From contig OY856409.1 of assembly GCA_963693085.1 (NCBI GenBank), positions 505,567,303 to 505,631,302 of the forward strand: a DNA stretch of 64,000 nucleotides, read 5' to 3'. Source of the DNA: Alisma plantago-aquatica (taxonomy: Eukaryota; Streptophyta; Magnoliopsida; Alismatales; Alismataceae). Position 1 is the stretch's first letter. Each line of letters opens with the position of its first letter. The notes beneath the pieces were generated by a model. It saw nothing but the letters and a program-made list of their open reading frames with translations, was not told the DNA's origin and did not search any database. The position numbers and the translations under genes are program-made. Below, one piece after another: positions 1 to 9,969 of the stretch.

Positions 1-61
1 CATGTTCTTACTAAAGCTACCAAAGTCATTCAAGAAGATGAATATACCATTAAAATCATTC

Positions 62-545
62 CACTACTATAGATTCGTCCTTTGGCGTCGGTTATTTAAT
101 CCCTTTTTGTGACAGTTTCCAAGCGACGCCTATGTGGGCGCTGCTAAAAGTCGAACCCTTTCGGTGTTGGTTTTCCAACCAATGCCAAAACACTTCACAC
201 CACCAAAAATGCGCCAGTAGGGCTCCCATCAGTGTTGGTTATAAGTAACTAAACCGACACTATAATCATCTACGCCACAAAAAGGGTGCCATCTAGGACG
301 CTATCGGCGTCGGTTTTCTACTAATAATTGTCGCCATATCATCTGCCGCCACAGCTGTGCTGGCCAGAACGGCGTTGGTTTTCTACTAATAACTGACGCC
401 ATATCACCTGCTGCCACATTCATGCTGTCCAGCACGGTCGTGATGGCCAGGTTGTCTGGCAACATTAGGTGGCAGTTTTTTGCCATTAACCGACGTTGTA
501 AGCCTTTGTTGTCAGTTTTAGACAAATAACTGACGCCTATGGTTT
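62..545. repeat. CACTA left terminal inverted repeat and subterminal repeats
   Basis: After the CACTACTATAGA terminus the motif GGCGTCGGTT and its complement forms (AACTGACGCC and variants) recur at about 84, 160-190, 228-260, 303-335, 369-405 and 515-540. Several are paired as inverted repeats across short spacers. CACTA elements carry arrays of short subterminal sites bound by a TNPA-like protein. These are probably that array, but binding is inferred only. Confidence 0.75.
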
Positions 546-839
546 GATTTTTTTTCTTATCAATTTGCAGGCCTGCTGTGGCTGGTCGTAGGATGAGAAC
601 CTGCAGTTCAGTGGAACTGAATCCACTGAACTGTAGGTTTACGACATCCATTGATGTCAGCCAACAAACAGGCCACAAACCTGCAAAATCAATAAATATT
701 CTTTTCACACATTCACACATAGGTAGATACATTCAAACATCAATTCAATTTTCACATTCACATATGTAGAAACATTCAAATACATGTAGAAACATTCATA
801 CATGTAGAAACACATTTATAAACATTCATTTACAAAATA

Positions 840-1350
840 TCATTCATCATCGCTATCAGCATCCCAATTATATCTTACAGTCCCCACTGCTTGTATGGCT
901 CTTGCCCATTCTTCTCTTACGTCATTTAATACTTCCATCATATATGGAACATGTACATCTTTTAAGGCTTTATCTATAGTGGGGTCATTTTAAACACCTA
1001 TAAAGAGAATGATGTATATATATAATTAATAATATATAAATGAGATTGATATATTTCATACTATCTAATGAGACTATATATAATACCTTAGGTATGGCAT
1101 TGATTTCATCTGCATGTTTGATAATCATGTCCATAAACCGCATCACATAGTATGCACATGCCCAGCCATTGTCTTGTGTAGCACACTATAAAATGGATAC
1201 AAAATATTAAAAAATAAAAATAAGCACAGTTCACATAAATAACATATGCATTGGAGTCGGGAACTTACTTTCACGTTCTCCCAAATTATTGTCTTGTTCT
1301 TTTTACTGGGGACCTTTCCTCCAGCCTTTTTGAACGCATCTAAACCCCTA
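840..1350 (-). pseudogene. CACTA protein C-terminal exons, Ulp1-like cysteine protease fragment
   Basis: Three short exons too small to stand out as ORFs can be read on the minus strand. Exon a (about 1350-1269) ends KTIIWENVK at the donor AAA|GTAAGT. Exon b (1185-1087, 33 codons) starts after TTATAG, reads CATQDNGWACAYYVMRFMD, and ends at AAG|GTATTA. Exon c (997-840) follows TTTATAG and ends WDADSDDE plus TGA. Introns are in phase 0. The Q-x5-C-x-Y-Y-V-M-R-F pattern is that of the catalytic cysteine region of Ulp1/C48 peptidases, often found at the C-end of plant CACTA and related transposon proteins. Exon c needs one extra base near 988 to stay in frame. The histidine and aspartate part of the domain was not located. 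Confidence 0.6.
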
Positions 1351-1405
1351 CATGTTAATGTAACATAGTAAATTGCATAATTAAATAGTAATGTAATAAC
1401 ATATG

Positions 1406-3714
1406 TTAACGTATATAAAATGGAATATTTCTCACCAGAATAATGTCATTCTCATTACGTGTCCAATTTTTGGATTCAATGTACTCCCCGCAGGATCTAG
1501 ATAATAGACAGTGAACGTACCGGGGAGAATAACTAGTCAAGTGGACAATAAGATGTACCATGATATCAAAGAATGAAGGAAGGAAATACATCTCAAGCTG
1601 ACATAGGGTAACAATCACTTCTCTTTGTAAATTATCGAGAGTATCAGGGTCAATAACTTTGCTGCACATACTGTTGAAAAAGAAACAAAGTCTAGTGATT
1701 GCAAACCTTACATGCTTCGGCAATATAGATTGAATTGCCACGGGCAATATTTGTTGCATTAGAGTGTGATAATCATGAGATTTAAGACCTATCAACTTCA
1801 GATCTTTCATTGATACCAATCTATGGATGTTGGATGAGTAACCTTGTGGCACCTTAACACTTGCCAAGCATTCACAAAAAGCTTTCTTCTCCTTTCTATA
1901 CAACGTGTAAGAATCGAGAGGTAAATATGTTCTTTTATTACCCATTTCATGTAATTTTGTTAATTCTGACCTTATTCCCATTTCACGTAGGTCCAACCTG
2001 GATTTTATCCCATCTTTAGTCTTACCTGGTATATTCAACAAAGTACCAATGATGCTATCACAGGCATTTTTCTCAATGTGCATGACATCGATACAATGCT
2101 TGATTGTCAAAGAACTCCAATAAGGAAGATCCCAAAATATTGACTTCTTCTTGAATGAAGAATTGTCACTCTGTGTGGCCATAGTACATTGTGATCTCTT
2201 ACCAAATTCATTGACAATGTCTTTTACTCTTTCATAAACAACATCCCCTGGTATAGGTTTAGGTGCACTCTGTTCCTCATTCCATCCATTGAATGCTTTG
2301 TCCTTCCTACGATACAGATGGAATTTTGAAAGAAACCTTCGATGAACAAGATATACAGTCTTGCTACCATGTTTTAGTCTTATTGAATCAGTGTTCTCTT
2401 CACATATAGGACACACATTAGCTCCTTTGACACTATATCCAAACAAATTCTCATATGTTGGAAAGTCATTAATAGTGCAAAACAACATAGTGTGCAAACA
2501 AAATGTCTCTCTTCATGAAGCATCATAGGTCATCACACCTTCACCCCAAAGTTTCTTTAAGTCATCAATTAGAGGTTCAAGATAAACATCGATATCATTT
2601 CCAAGTTGTTTAGGGCCCGATATCAACAATGACATCATAACGTACTTATTTTTCATACACAACTAGGGAGGAAGATTTTATATAACAAGCATGACTGGCC
2701 AAGTGCTATGTTGGCTGCTCAATGTCCCATACGGATTCATCCCATCTGTACAAAGCCGAAGTCTTAGATTCCTATCTTCTTCATCAAATTTGGGGTACAA
2801 TAGATCAATCTTCTTCCACTTTGGGGAATCAGACACATGTCGTAGGATCCCATCATTATTTTTCTTAACATCTGCATGCCACCTCAAATTCTTCGCATCT
2901 ATCAGATTTGCAAACAAGTGTTGAAATTATGATATTATAGGTAGATACCACATCACCTTTGCAGGAGAATCAATTTTGGACTCCCCCGAAGTCGTCAATT
3001 TATACCGTGACGCACCACATTTTAGACAATCTTTCAAATCCACATAGTCCTTTTTTAATAATACATAATCATTCGGGCATGCGTTTATCTTCTTGGCCTC
3101 CATCCCATTGGGCACAACAATTTCTTTACCTGGTATGTTGAGATTGGCAGCTCGTTTCCTTCAGGAAGCATTTCTTTCAACAAAGTCAATAATGAAGTGA
3201 AGCTTTTGTCGCTCCATCTATTGTTAGCTTTCAACTTATACAATCTCAACACAGCGCTAAGCTTTGTAAACTTAGTACAACTTGTGTATAACGATATCTC
3301 ATCATCATGCACAATGTTTCTAAATATGGGAGGTGGATCGGTGTGCTCTACCCCACCACTATCCAACATTACATCAATGATGTCTACTATAACTGGTTCG
3401 TTCACGTCTGCGTCATCAGAGACAATTTCTTCTTCCACCCAAGCACTGCTATCGACATCCACTGGTTTTGAGTTTGAAATCTCTCCATGCCAGTGTCATT
3501 CTGTATAGCCTTGTACAATCCCGTTGCACATGACATGACTTTTGATTTTGTCACTAATGCTGACTTTCAAGTTGTTACCGTAATGCCTACATGGACAGTA
3601 GAACCTATCTCTAGGTTTTTTCCTATGTTCCTCGGCAAATCTAATAAACTGATCAAGACCAGATATAAACTCTGGGGTACAGCGATTGCGAATAGACATC
3701 CTTGATCTATCCAT
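1406..3714 (-). pseudogene. Decayed TNP2-type CACTA transposase
   Basis: Reading down the minus strand, the start MDRSRMS at 3714 opens a transposase-associated domain with conserved FYCPCRHYGNN (to 3496). Next come an acidic linker and a small segment ending KEMLPEGNELP (3462-3085), then NGMEAKKINACPNDYVLL and a CLKCGASRYK knuckle (3115-2927), then LRWHADVKKNNDGILRHVSD and CTDGMNPYG (2917-2678). A further long stretch (2497-1406) has the core with VCPICEE, the FLSKFHLYRRK region, HIEKNACDSIIGTLLNIPGK, and a DUF4218-like end with EMYFLPSFFDIMVHL and GEYIESKNWT. These segments and their order are those of TNP2 transposases. Frameshifts near 3110 and stops near 2670 and 2505 break it, though some gaps could be introns. 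Confidence 0.88.
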
Positions 3715-3798
3715 TCTATGATCAAAGAGAAAACAAGTATATATCAGGACAATATTAGGGTCTAGGGTTAAAAAATGCATGTGATGTCATTCTTTTAT

Positions 3799-4482
3799 AT
3801 AATAATTGTACATGTACCACCTATCCCATCCTTGAACACCTAATCTCACTAGTAAGTGTATAATGTGTATTGGATTTTTAAGAAAATTTCGGCAGCATTT
3901 CCCCGCTGTTCTCCAAGTACATATGTACTTAGAGAGCAAATGGGGAAATGCTACTGAAATTTTATTGAAAACCCAATACACATTATACACTTACATCCTA
4001 AGTGAGATTAGGTGTTCAAGAATAGTCCCAAATCATGGACTATCCAAGATTTACTCCTAATGAGTAAATCTTGGACGGGTTTCTAGGCAAAGAAATACAT
4101 GTATGTTGTCATTCCAATACCTACAATCCTAGTTTCATCTTATATATAATAAATGTGTACCACCTATCCCATCCTTGAACACCTAATCTCACTAGTAAGT
4201 GTATAATGTGTATTTGGTTTTCAAGAAAATTTCGGCAGCATTTCCCCACTGTTCTCCAAGTACATATGTACTTAGAGAACAAACGGGGAAATGCTACTGA
4301 AATTTTCTTGAAAACCCAATACACATTATACACTTACATCCTAAGTGAGATTAGGTGTTCAAGAATAGTCCCAAACCGGGGACTATCTAAGATTTACTCC
4401 TAATGAGTAAATCTTGAACGGGTTTCTAGGCCAACAAATACATGTATGTTGTCATTCCAATACCTGCAATCCTAGTTTCATC
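3799..4482. repeat. Tandem pair of 342-bp units, each a large foldback
   Basis: Two copies of a unit of about 342 bp lie directly upstream of the transposase start. Each contains a long imperfect inverted repeat of about 95-bp arms: 3831-4020 and 4173-4363. Arms begin CTTGAACACCTAATCTCAC and end with its complement. They hold GGCAGCATTTCCCC facing its complement, and meet at AAGTACATATGTACTT. A second smaller palindrome (AAGATTTACTC ... GAGTAAATCTT) follows each. From memory, a GGCAGCATTTCC foldback near the transposase start recurs in plant CACTA elements, so a regulatory or structural role is likely but unproven. Confidence 0.85.
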
Positions 4483-4747
4483 ATTCATATCCTAGGTTTC
4501 ATGTAACATCATTTAATCTAGGTATCATATTCTATAACATTGATTTCAACATTTCGAGTGTCCATACATGTTCATCATCTTCGATAGATATGTAAATGTT
4601 AGGGTTTCGTCACAATTGATGTTAGGATTTCATCACAATTTTAGGTATCATATAGAGTATGTAGATGTTAGGGTTTCATCATGCAATAGGGATTTATATG
4701 TTAGGGTTTCATCACAATTGATTTCATCACAATTTTAGGTATCATAT

Positions 4748-4922
4748 ACCCTCTTTTCTTCCTTCTCCCTCCTTACCAACAGTAAGCATGACCGTGTGGG
4801 CTGGCCACGGTCGTGGCTGTGTTGGCGGAGCACGGCCGTGCTCGGCCAACACAGCCACAGTCGTGCCAGCCCACACGGTCGTGCTTGCTGTTGGTAAGGA
4901 GGGAGAAGGAAGAAAAGAGGGG
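4748..4922. repeat. 175-bp near-perfect palindrome
   Basis: The left arm from 4748 (CCCTCTTTTCTTCC..., then CACGGTCGTGGCTGTGTTGG) is matched by its reverse complement in the right arm, ending AGAAAAGAGGGG at 4922. The centre is near GAGCACGGCCGTGCTC at about 4828-4843, with only a few mismatches. It lies between the foldback units and the right subterminal repeats. It would form a very stable GC-rich hairpin. Function is unknown; a captured inverted duplication or a source of hairpin small RNA are possibilities. Confidence 0.85.
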
Positions 4923-4996
4923 TGCCAAGGAGTAAGAAGAGGAAGAAGAAGGGTACATGCAGGAGTAATGAGAAGGTGGCTGGAGTAGCAAGGAGG

Positions 4997-5125
4997 CAGA
5001 CGGCGACCAGGAACAAGAGACCAGCGACCAGGAGCAGGAGACCGGCGACCAGGGTGGCGACCAGGAGCAAGAGACTGATGACCAGGGCGGTGACCAGGAG
5101 CAGGAGATCGGCGAGCGGGTGGTGA
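4997..5125. repeat. GC-rich minisatellite inside the CACTA element
   Basis: A short motif close to GACCAGGAGCAGGAGACCGGC is repeated about five times with length variation. Composition is strongly purine-rich and unlike the AT-rich flanks. Open frames of around 150 codons on the minus strand across 4735-5264 are low-complexity side effects of this composition and of the adjoining palindrome, not a recognisable gene. Confidence 0.6.
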
Positions 5126-5327
5126 CCAGGGCAACCGGCGGTGGCATTGGCGAGGAGAGAAGAAACGAGTGGCGGCGGCATGGGGGAGCAATGGTGACAT
5201 GATTGGCCAATGAAGCAGGCGTGGCAGTGGCGTCGACGGGAGGAGAAAGATCAGGCACAGTCATTTATGTGATGAAACATAAGAAATGGGAAGAGTCTCC
5301 TTCTCGTGAGGACTATTAAGTTAATAA

Positions 5328-5793
5328 AAGGCGTCGGTTATTTTAAAAACTGACACCTAAACATAATCAGTGTCGGTTGAATATCACAACTGACGTCAAT
5401 TGGACAATCCTTTACCCTAAAATTTTTGGCAGGGAGGGCGTGTGAACCCTTATCAGCGTCAGTTATCCCACGACAACCAATGCCCATATGGTAAAAATTG
5501 TGCGCAATTTTTATCTTCTTTAGGTGTCGGTTCTTGGGTAAAACATCGTAGTTGTATGTTACACTTTGGGGGCAATTTTTTTCGCTCAAAAAATTGAATT
5601 TCGCGGGCTATTTTAGGCGTCGGTTTCCTTTCTTCAGTCGACGCTGAATAAAAAGCGATACGCATGTTTGGATGGTATTCAAATATAGACATCGGTTTTC
5701 CTTAATAGCTGACATGTAATGCTTATCAGCATCAGTTTCATTAAATAATTGATGCCTCAAAAACTGATGTTGAACGTTGTTTATGTAGCAGTG
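5328..5793. repeat. CACTA right subterminal repeats and terminal inverted repeat
   Basis: Motifs GGCGTCGGTTA (5330), AACTGACACC, AGTGTCGGTTG, CAACTGACGTC, CAGCGTCAGTTATCC, AGGTGTCGGTTC and TAGGCGTCGGTTTCC recur, followed by TGTAGCAGTG at the end. They match the repeats of the left end, with sites in both orientations. TTC follows at 5794-5796. Confidence 0.78.
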
Positions 5794-5796
5794 TTC

Positions 5797-6266
5797 CAAA
5801 TATAAACATAAATCAAGAAACTGAAAAATTTGTAGAGACCAAGAAGGAGAAGGACCAAGAACTAGTTTCCAAAGAACCAGAAGTCCCACCATATAAGCCC
5901 AAGATACCCTATCCAGGCAAATTGAGAAAGACTAAACTGGATACTAGATTCCTAAAGTTCAAAGAAGCGATGAAGAAGCTATACGTGGATATCTCGTTCC
6001 TTGACGCTCTCTCTAAAATCCCAGCTTGGTCTAAATATATAAAGACTTTGCTATCAAAGAAAACATGACTGAAGAACATGAGACCGTCAAATTAGCTCAG
6101 ACTACTTCTGATATCATCCTCAATAGAATGCCGAAAAAATAGAAGGACCCTGGCTCCTTCGGCATCCAATGTTCTATTGGAAACACCTCTTACAAGAAAG
6201 GATTAGCTGATTTTGGGTCAGCATATCTATTATGCCCTTTTCTATGTGTAAAAGATTGGGCTTTAC
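5797..6266 (+). pseudogene. Element A gag C-terminus and protease N-terminus
   Basis: Translation gives a charged stretch, then KFKEAMKKLYVDISFLDAL and the ending WSKYIKTLLSKK. This matches the same part of gag in element B (KFMDIINKLHVNIPFAEV... YAKFLKDIL). A TGA at about 6067 and later stops break the frame. Around 6207 the frame reads ADFGSAYLLC, the likely retropepsin active site (DFGS where DLGA/S is usual). Bases 1-61 are the preceding gag codons, cut off by the CACTA insertion. At 6266 the protease is cut by element B and resumes at 16974 in the same frame. Confidence 0.75.
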
Positions 6267-7677
6267 TATTGATTGTTTACACTAACGAGTTTCAATCCAA
6301 ACAAAGGATAGTTTACCCAACTTAACCAAACTCCGCAAGTATACAGAGGTAGTATAGTCGAGGTCGAACACAAGGAGCTTAGTTAATTTAAATGAGTGCA
6401 ACAACACTAAAGTTCAACAATCTAGATCGGTTTTAAGGAAAAGAGAAAGTTTGACTAAAAGCAGAAAGCTCAGATTTTAACAATAGAAAATTCAGATTTT
6501 AACTAGCAAACAAGAACCACAAAATAAGTTTGATTTCAGAATTATTAGGAATCTTGGACATTAGGATTCCATTCACATATCATAGAAATCAAAGTAACAC
6601 AATAATTTAAACAAACATAAGTTCTTGTTTCAAGGAAAGGTTGTGTTACATTTCGCCTCCCGGTGTAAATGCAATTATCATAACTTAAAGCAACACTCTT
6701 GTGTGTGAATTTCATTTCTGATCACAATATGTTGCTCAACTCATTCCTCTCTACTCTCGTAGAAGAGGAAAAGTTTCCAAGAAGTGGACCTCCATACATT
6801 CCTACTTACCCTCTCGGATCAAGCAAGAAAGCAGAAAACATGCAAGAAAAGAGTAAACTGGTACTTTCATGGTTAAGAAACAAGAAGCATAGTATTTAGT
6901 ACGAAATTACTTATTCCATGCATGCTATGACATGGGAGCTACTCTCCCATGCCCAAGAAAAGAAATATTACTCGTCCATAACCATGTCTTGCAGATTTGT
7001 TACAGAAATTTCAGTTTTGAACATGATTTAGAAAGGAAAAGACAAAGATAACTAAAGATGTAACCACAAGAAGGAAGAATTCCGGCTTGAGGATGAAATT
7101 ATCCTTCTCTAGCTGCTCCAAGACAGACTAGCTCCTTTCCCAAGAAGCTTCTCTAGGTTGGGGAAGCTTGGCTGCACCTTGGAGAAGACAAAGGAGAAGT
7201 AGGAAGAAGAAATGGTCTCTTCATGCAAGAAACCACCTTGGATCTCTCCAAAATCGCCTTCCTCTGGTCTCCTTTAGCTCTAGGATGAGAGAAAACTTCT
7301 CAAATGACCGAACATAACCATCCCTTGCCTTCCCTCCTTGTTTTAAAATCGAATTCTAAATTTTCGTATTTCTGAAACTACCAGGTGCACGTCGTGCATT
7401 TGGGGTGCACGCCGTGCGTTCTTCTGGTTGAACGAACCAATTTTTCTCTGGAAAGGTGCACATTGTGCGTCTGTCTTGCACGTCGTGCATTCTGCTGTTT
7501 CAACAGAATTAACTCCGAATTCAGTTCTTTTTGTGGCAAATCTGCGATGCAAGTTATGGAATAAGTAGAATAACAAAAAGATGACAAAAGTAATATGAAA
7601 AGAGACCGAATTATATCAGAATGAACCAAATTTGTGTGTGATAGCATGTGAAAAGATGATATATAAATCACACAACA
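6267..7677 (-). repeat. Element B 3' LTR
   Basis: This copy begins TATTGATTG on the plus strand where the other LTR has TGTTGGTTG, so its outer TG/CA terminus has mutated. It ends ACACAACA at the polypurine tract. It differs from the other LTR by scattered changes, by keeping one extra GTGCACG...CGTGC unit near 7400, and by lacking a 26-bp segment present near 16135. Confidence 0.92.
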
Positions 7678-7715
7678 AATCCCCCTAAGCTTGAACTATT
7701 GCTTGTCCTTAAGCA
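7678..7715 (-). other. Element B polypurine tract next to the 3' LTR
   Basis: On the minus strand the sequence reads AAGGACAAGCAATAGTTCAAG followed by CTTAGGGGGATT and the LTR start TGTTGTGTG. A GAGGACAAGC ... GGGGG arrangement precedes the 3' LTR of A as well (about 42767-42804), so it looks like a conserved plus-strand priming site of this lineage. Confidence 0.7.
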
Positions 7716-8744
7716 AAAAAGGAATAGGGCTATATTTAAGGAGGAAAAATAGTTCATGCATGGATGAAATGAAAAGAGAATATGCAATCAGCTCAGTCAA
7801 CTATGTACTTTGTGTTTGTGTTCATCGCTATCATCTCAAAATTTTCAACATCTTAGATACATAAATTAAGTTCAGCATAGTTGGTTTCAAATTAAACGAA
7901 AAGCTCAACAAGACAACACTAAATAGAGTTTGGATAATCTAGCCAAACAGTCAGTGCATGTACATTACAAGTTTTCAGCTAGTATGGATATAAGATGATC
8001 AAACTGATATTAACATTAACAAAACTTAGCTACACTCTTTTTCATAAGGATATGATGATGAGATTTTTGGGTTTCCGACATTCGGCTGCTAATTTAGGCT
8101 TATGCTCACGAGGAATGCCGGTTGGGGTGTTGTTTTTACCCTCTTTTAATTTTCATATCACCTAACCATCGTTGCCAGATCAGACTCACACTAGGCTAGC
8201 ATAATATGTGGGCCATATGCCATCTTTTATTGGGTGAAGATAAAGTATTGATATTGCAACACCAAAGATTCAACGAGAATGTTAAAGTTAGCAAGATTTT
8301 GATCATTCTTTTGAAAAAAATTCACTGAAAAGTCAATTTGCAAATGGACTAAAAATTTGGCAAGAGTATCTCGTATTCTAAAAAGTGTTGCAAGTTAATT
8401 ATTCTGCAAGAATTTGAAACCATTACATGTATTGAGTAGTCTAAGATGTAAAATTTTGAGATATCAAACCACAAACACAAATCACATCAAAGTACATGGG
8501 AATTTTCAACTTCCATTTTATTCAAACATGCTCTTAATTTTTCTCTCTTAAATATAGCCAAAACATATAGAGGACAGAAAATTTCAGCATGCTAGAGGGG
8601 GTTTATTCTTAATAAGGTAGTCTCAGATCATATAGATTTTGCCATCATGGAAAAGAACATGGAATAAAATGGAAAAATGGAAAAACAACTGACACAACTG
8701 ACTCGAAAAATGAAAATGTTGAATGAATACCACTACTGGACGGT

Positions 8745-8790
8745 TGTCCCCCCCAAGCTTGAAATTATCAGTGTCCTCACTGCTTCAATT
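8745..8790 (-). other. Second polypurine-tract-like site in element B
   Basis: The minus strand reads AGTGAGGACACTGATAATTTC, then AAGCTTGGGGGGGACAA. It repeats the pattern of the tract at 7678-7715 about 1.07 kb further inside. It may be an internal plus-strand priming site, or the scar of a duplication. Confidence 0.5.
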
Positions 8791-9344
8791 GAACTTACAG
8801 AGTTCATAACCGGATACATGTCATGAAATGAAATCAGAAAAAGGATATGTCACCTCCCTGCTCAGGGAATAACTGACTGATGATGTCAGGGATGTCCATT
8901 GGTTGGGCGCATGAGTTGGGCTACTGCTTATGTAGGTTAGAGCTTGGCTACTGCTGTTGCTTCGATGTCGGATAAGAAGGTGGTAGCGAGAAGATGGCAG
9001 CGAGGTGGCTGGATGGGGCGCTGCTGCGAGGGCACAACTGGCTGGTAGTTGATGTTGTCTAGCTCTGGTAGATGATGGTGGAAAGGTAGACGGATGGGGC
9101 GCAACTAAGATGGAGAAGAAGGTGGTTGCACAAGTGCTACTGCGTGCGGTGAAAGAAAGGAGGAAAGCGATAGTGGTTGCATGGTGGAAGGAAGAAGAAA
9201 GGGGCACACATGGCTGGCGGAACAACGTGCACCTACTTTGGCTCCGATGGGCGGCGGCTCACACGGTTGCTAGGGTTGGAGTGCACGGCTGCTGGGGGTA
9301 GGAGAAATTAGGTCATGCACTCCAACCCCTTTTGTCTAAACTTT

Positions 9345-9745
9345 ACGAGAAAATGCACATCGTGCGTTTGGAGTGCACGGTGTGTACTTCTCTTAAGTTT
9401 GTTTTTGAAATCTCCTTTATGACCAGATGCACGGCGTGCGCTGAGGATATGCACGCCGTGCGAGTTTCCAGAAAGTTTCCGACATTTAGATTTTCCAGGT
9501 GCACTGCATGTATATGGATAATGCATGCCCTGTCAGTTTCCAGAAAGTTTGTTGAAGTTTTCAAAGACTAGGTACACGTCGTGCACTGAGGATATGCACG
9601 CCGTGCATGTTTCCAAAGAGTTGTCGAAATATCAAATTCTCAGGTACACGTCATGCATAATGATAATGTATACCGTGTCAGTTTCCAGAACATATTTTAC
9701 TGCATTTTCTACTGAGGTGCACGCCGTGTCTTGAAAAGACACGTC
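9345..9745. repeat. Array with GTGCACG-CGTGCA core in element B
   Basis: About six diverged units spaced roughly 70 bp each carry a pair of near-palindromes of the form GTGCACGNCGTGCA, joined by GAGGATA or GATAAT and followed by TTTCCAGAAAGTTT. The same core occurs two to four times in each LTR (7383-7500 and 16700-16800). Confidence 0.75.
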
Positions 9746-9969
9746 GTGCACTTTGCGATTTCTACAGAAAATTGCAGTCAGTCAGCAGCAAACAAAAATG
9801 GATAGAGTGGAAATCAAGTCTAGATTATTACATTCATCCATGACAGGCTTATTAAATAAATAAAAGAGTGTTTTTTACTCAAAAAACTTAAAAGAAATAT
9901 ATCCTAATGTGGGGTCAACTCCCACGGGGTCCTCCATTTAGAGTCTGGAGTAAGACTTCTTCTAATTCT

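Larger units (their letters stand above)
62..5793 (-). mobile_element. CACTA (En/Spm) DNA transposon inserted in gag of element A
   Basis: The left end reads CACTACTATAGA and the reverse complement of the right end reads CACTGCTACATA. Both begin with the diagnostic CACT(A/G) inverted terminus. The 3-bp target duplication TTC lies at 59-61 and 5794-5796, the length expected for CACTA elements. Inside are a decayed TNP2-type transposase on the minus strand, C-terminal exons resembling a Ulp1-type protease, subterminal repeats at both ends and large foldback sequences upstream of the transposase. Its size of 5.7 kb is small for an autonomous plant CACTA element. The transposase has several stops and frameshifts, so it is probably immobile unless helped by another copy. 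Confidence 0.93.
7716..9969 (-). other. Element B non-coding region between pol and polypurine tract
   Basis: About 2.2 kb without a credible gene. It holds a second polypurine-tract-like site at 8745-8790, a GC-rich stretch at about 8930-9300 whose open frames show no family features, and the GTGCAC array at 9345-9745. This is the place where A has its post-pol ORF. In B nothing like it remains. Confidence 0.6.

Noticed and set aside
4735..5264. Three overlapping minus-strand frames of about 150 codons
   Set aside because: All three frames are open at once, which reflects low-complexity purine-rich sequence and a palindrome. The translations are Pro/Ser/Leu runs.
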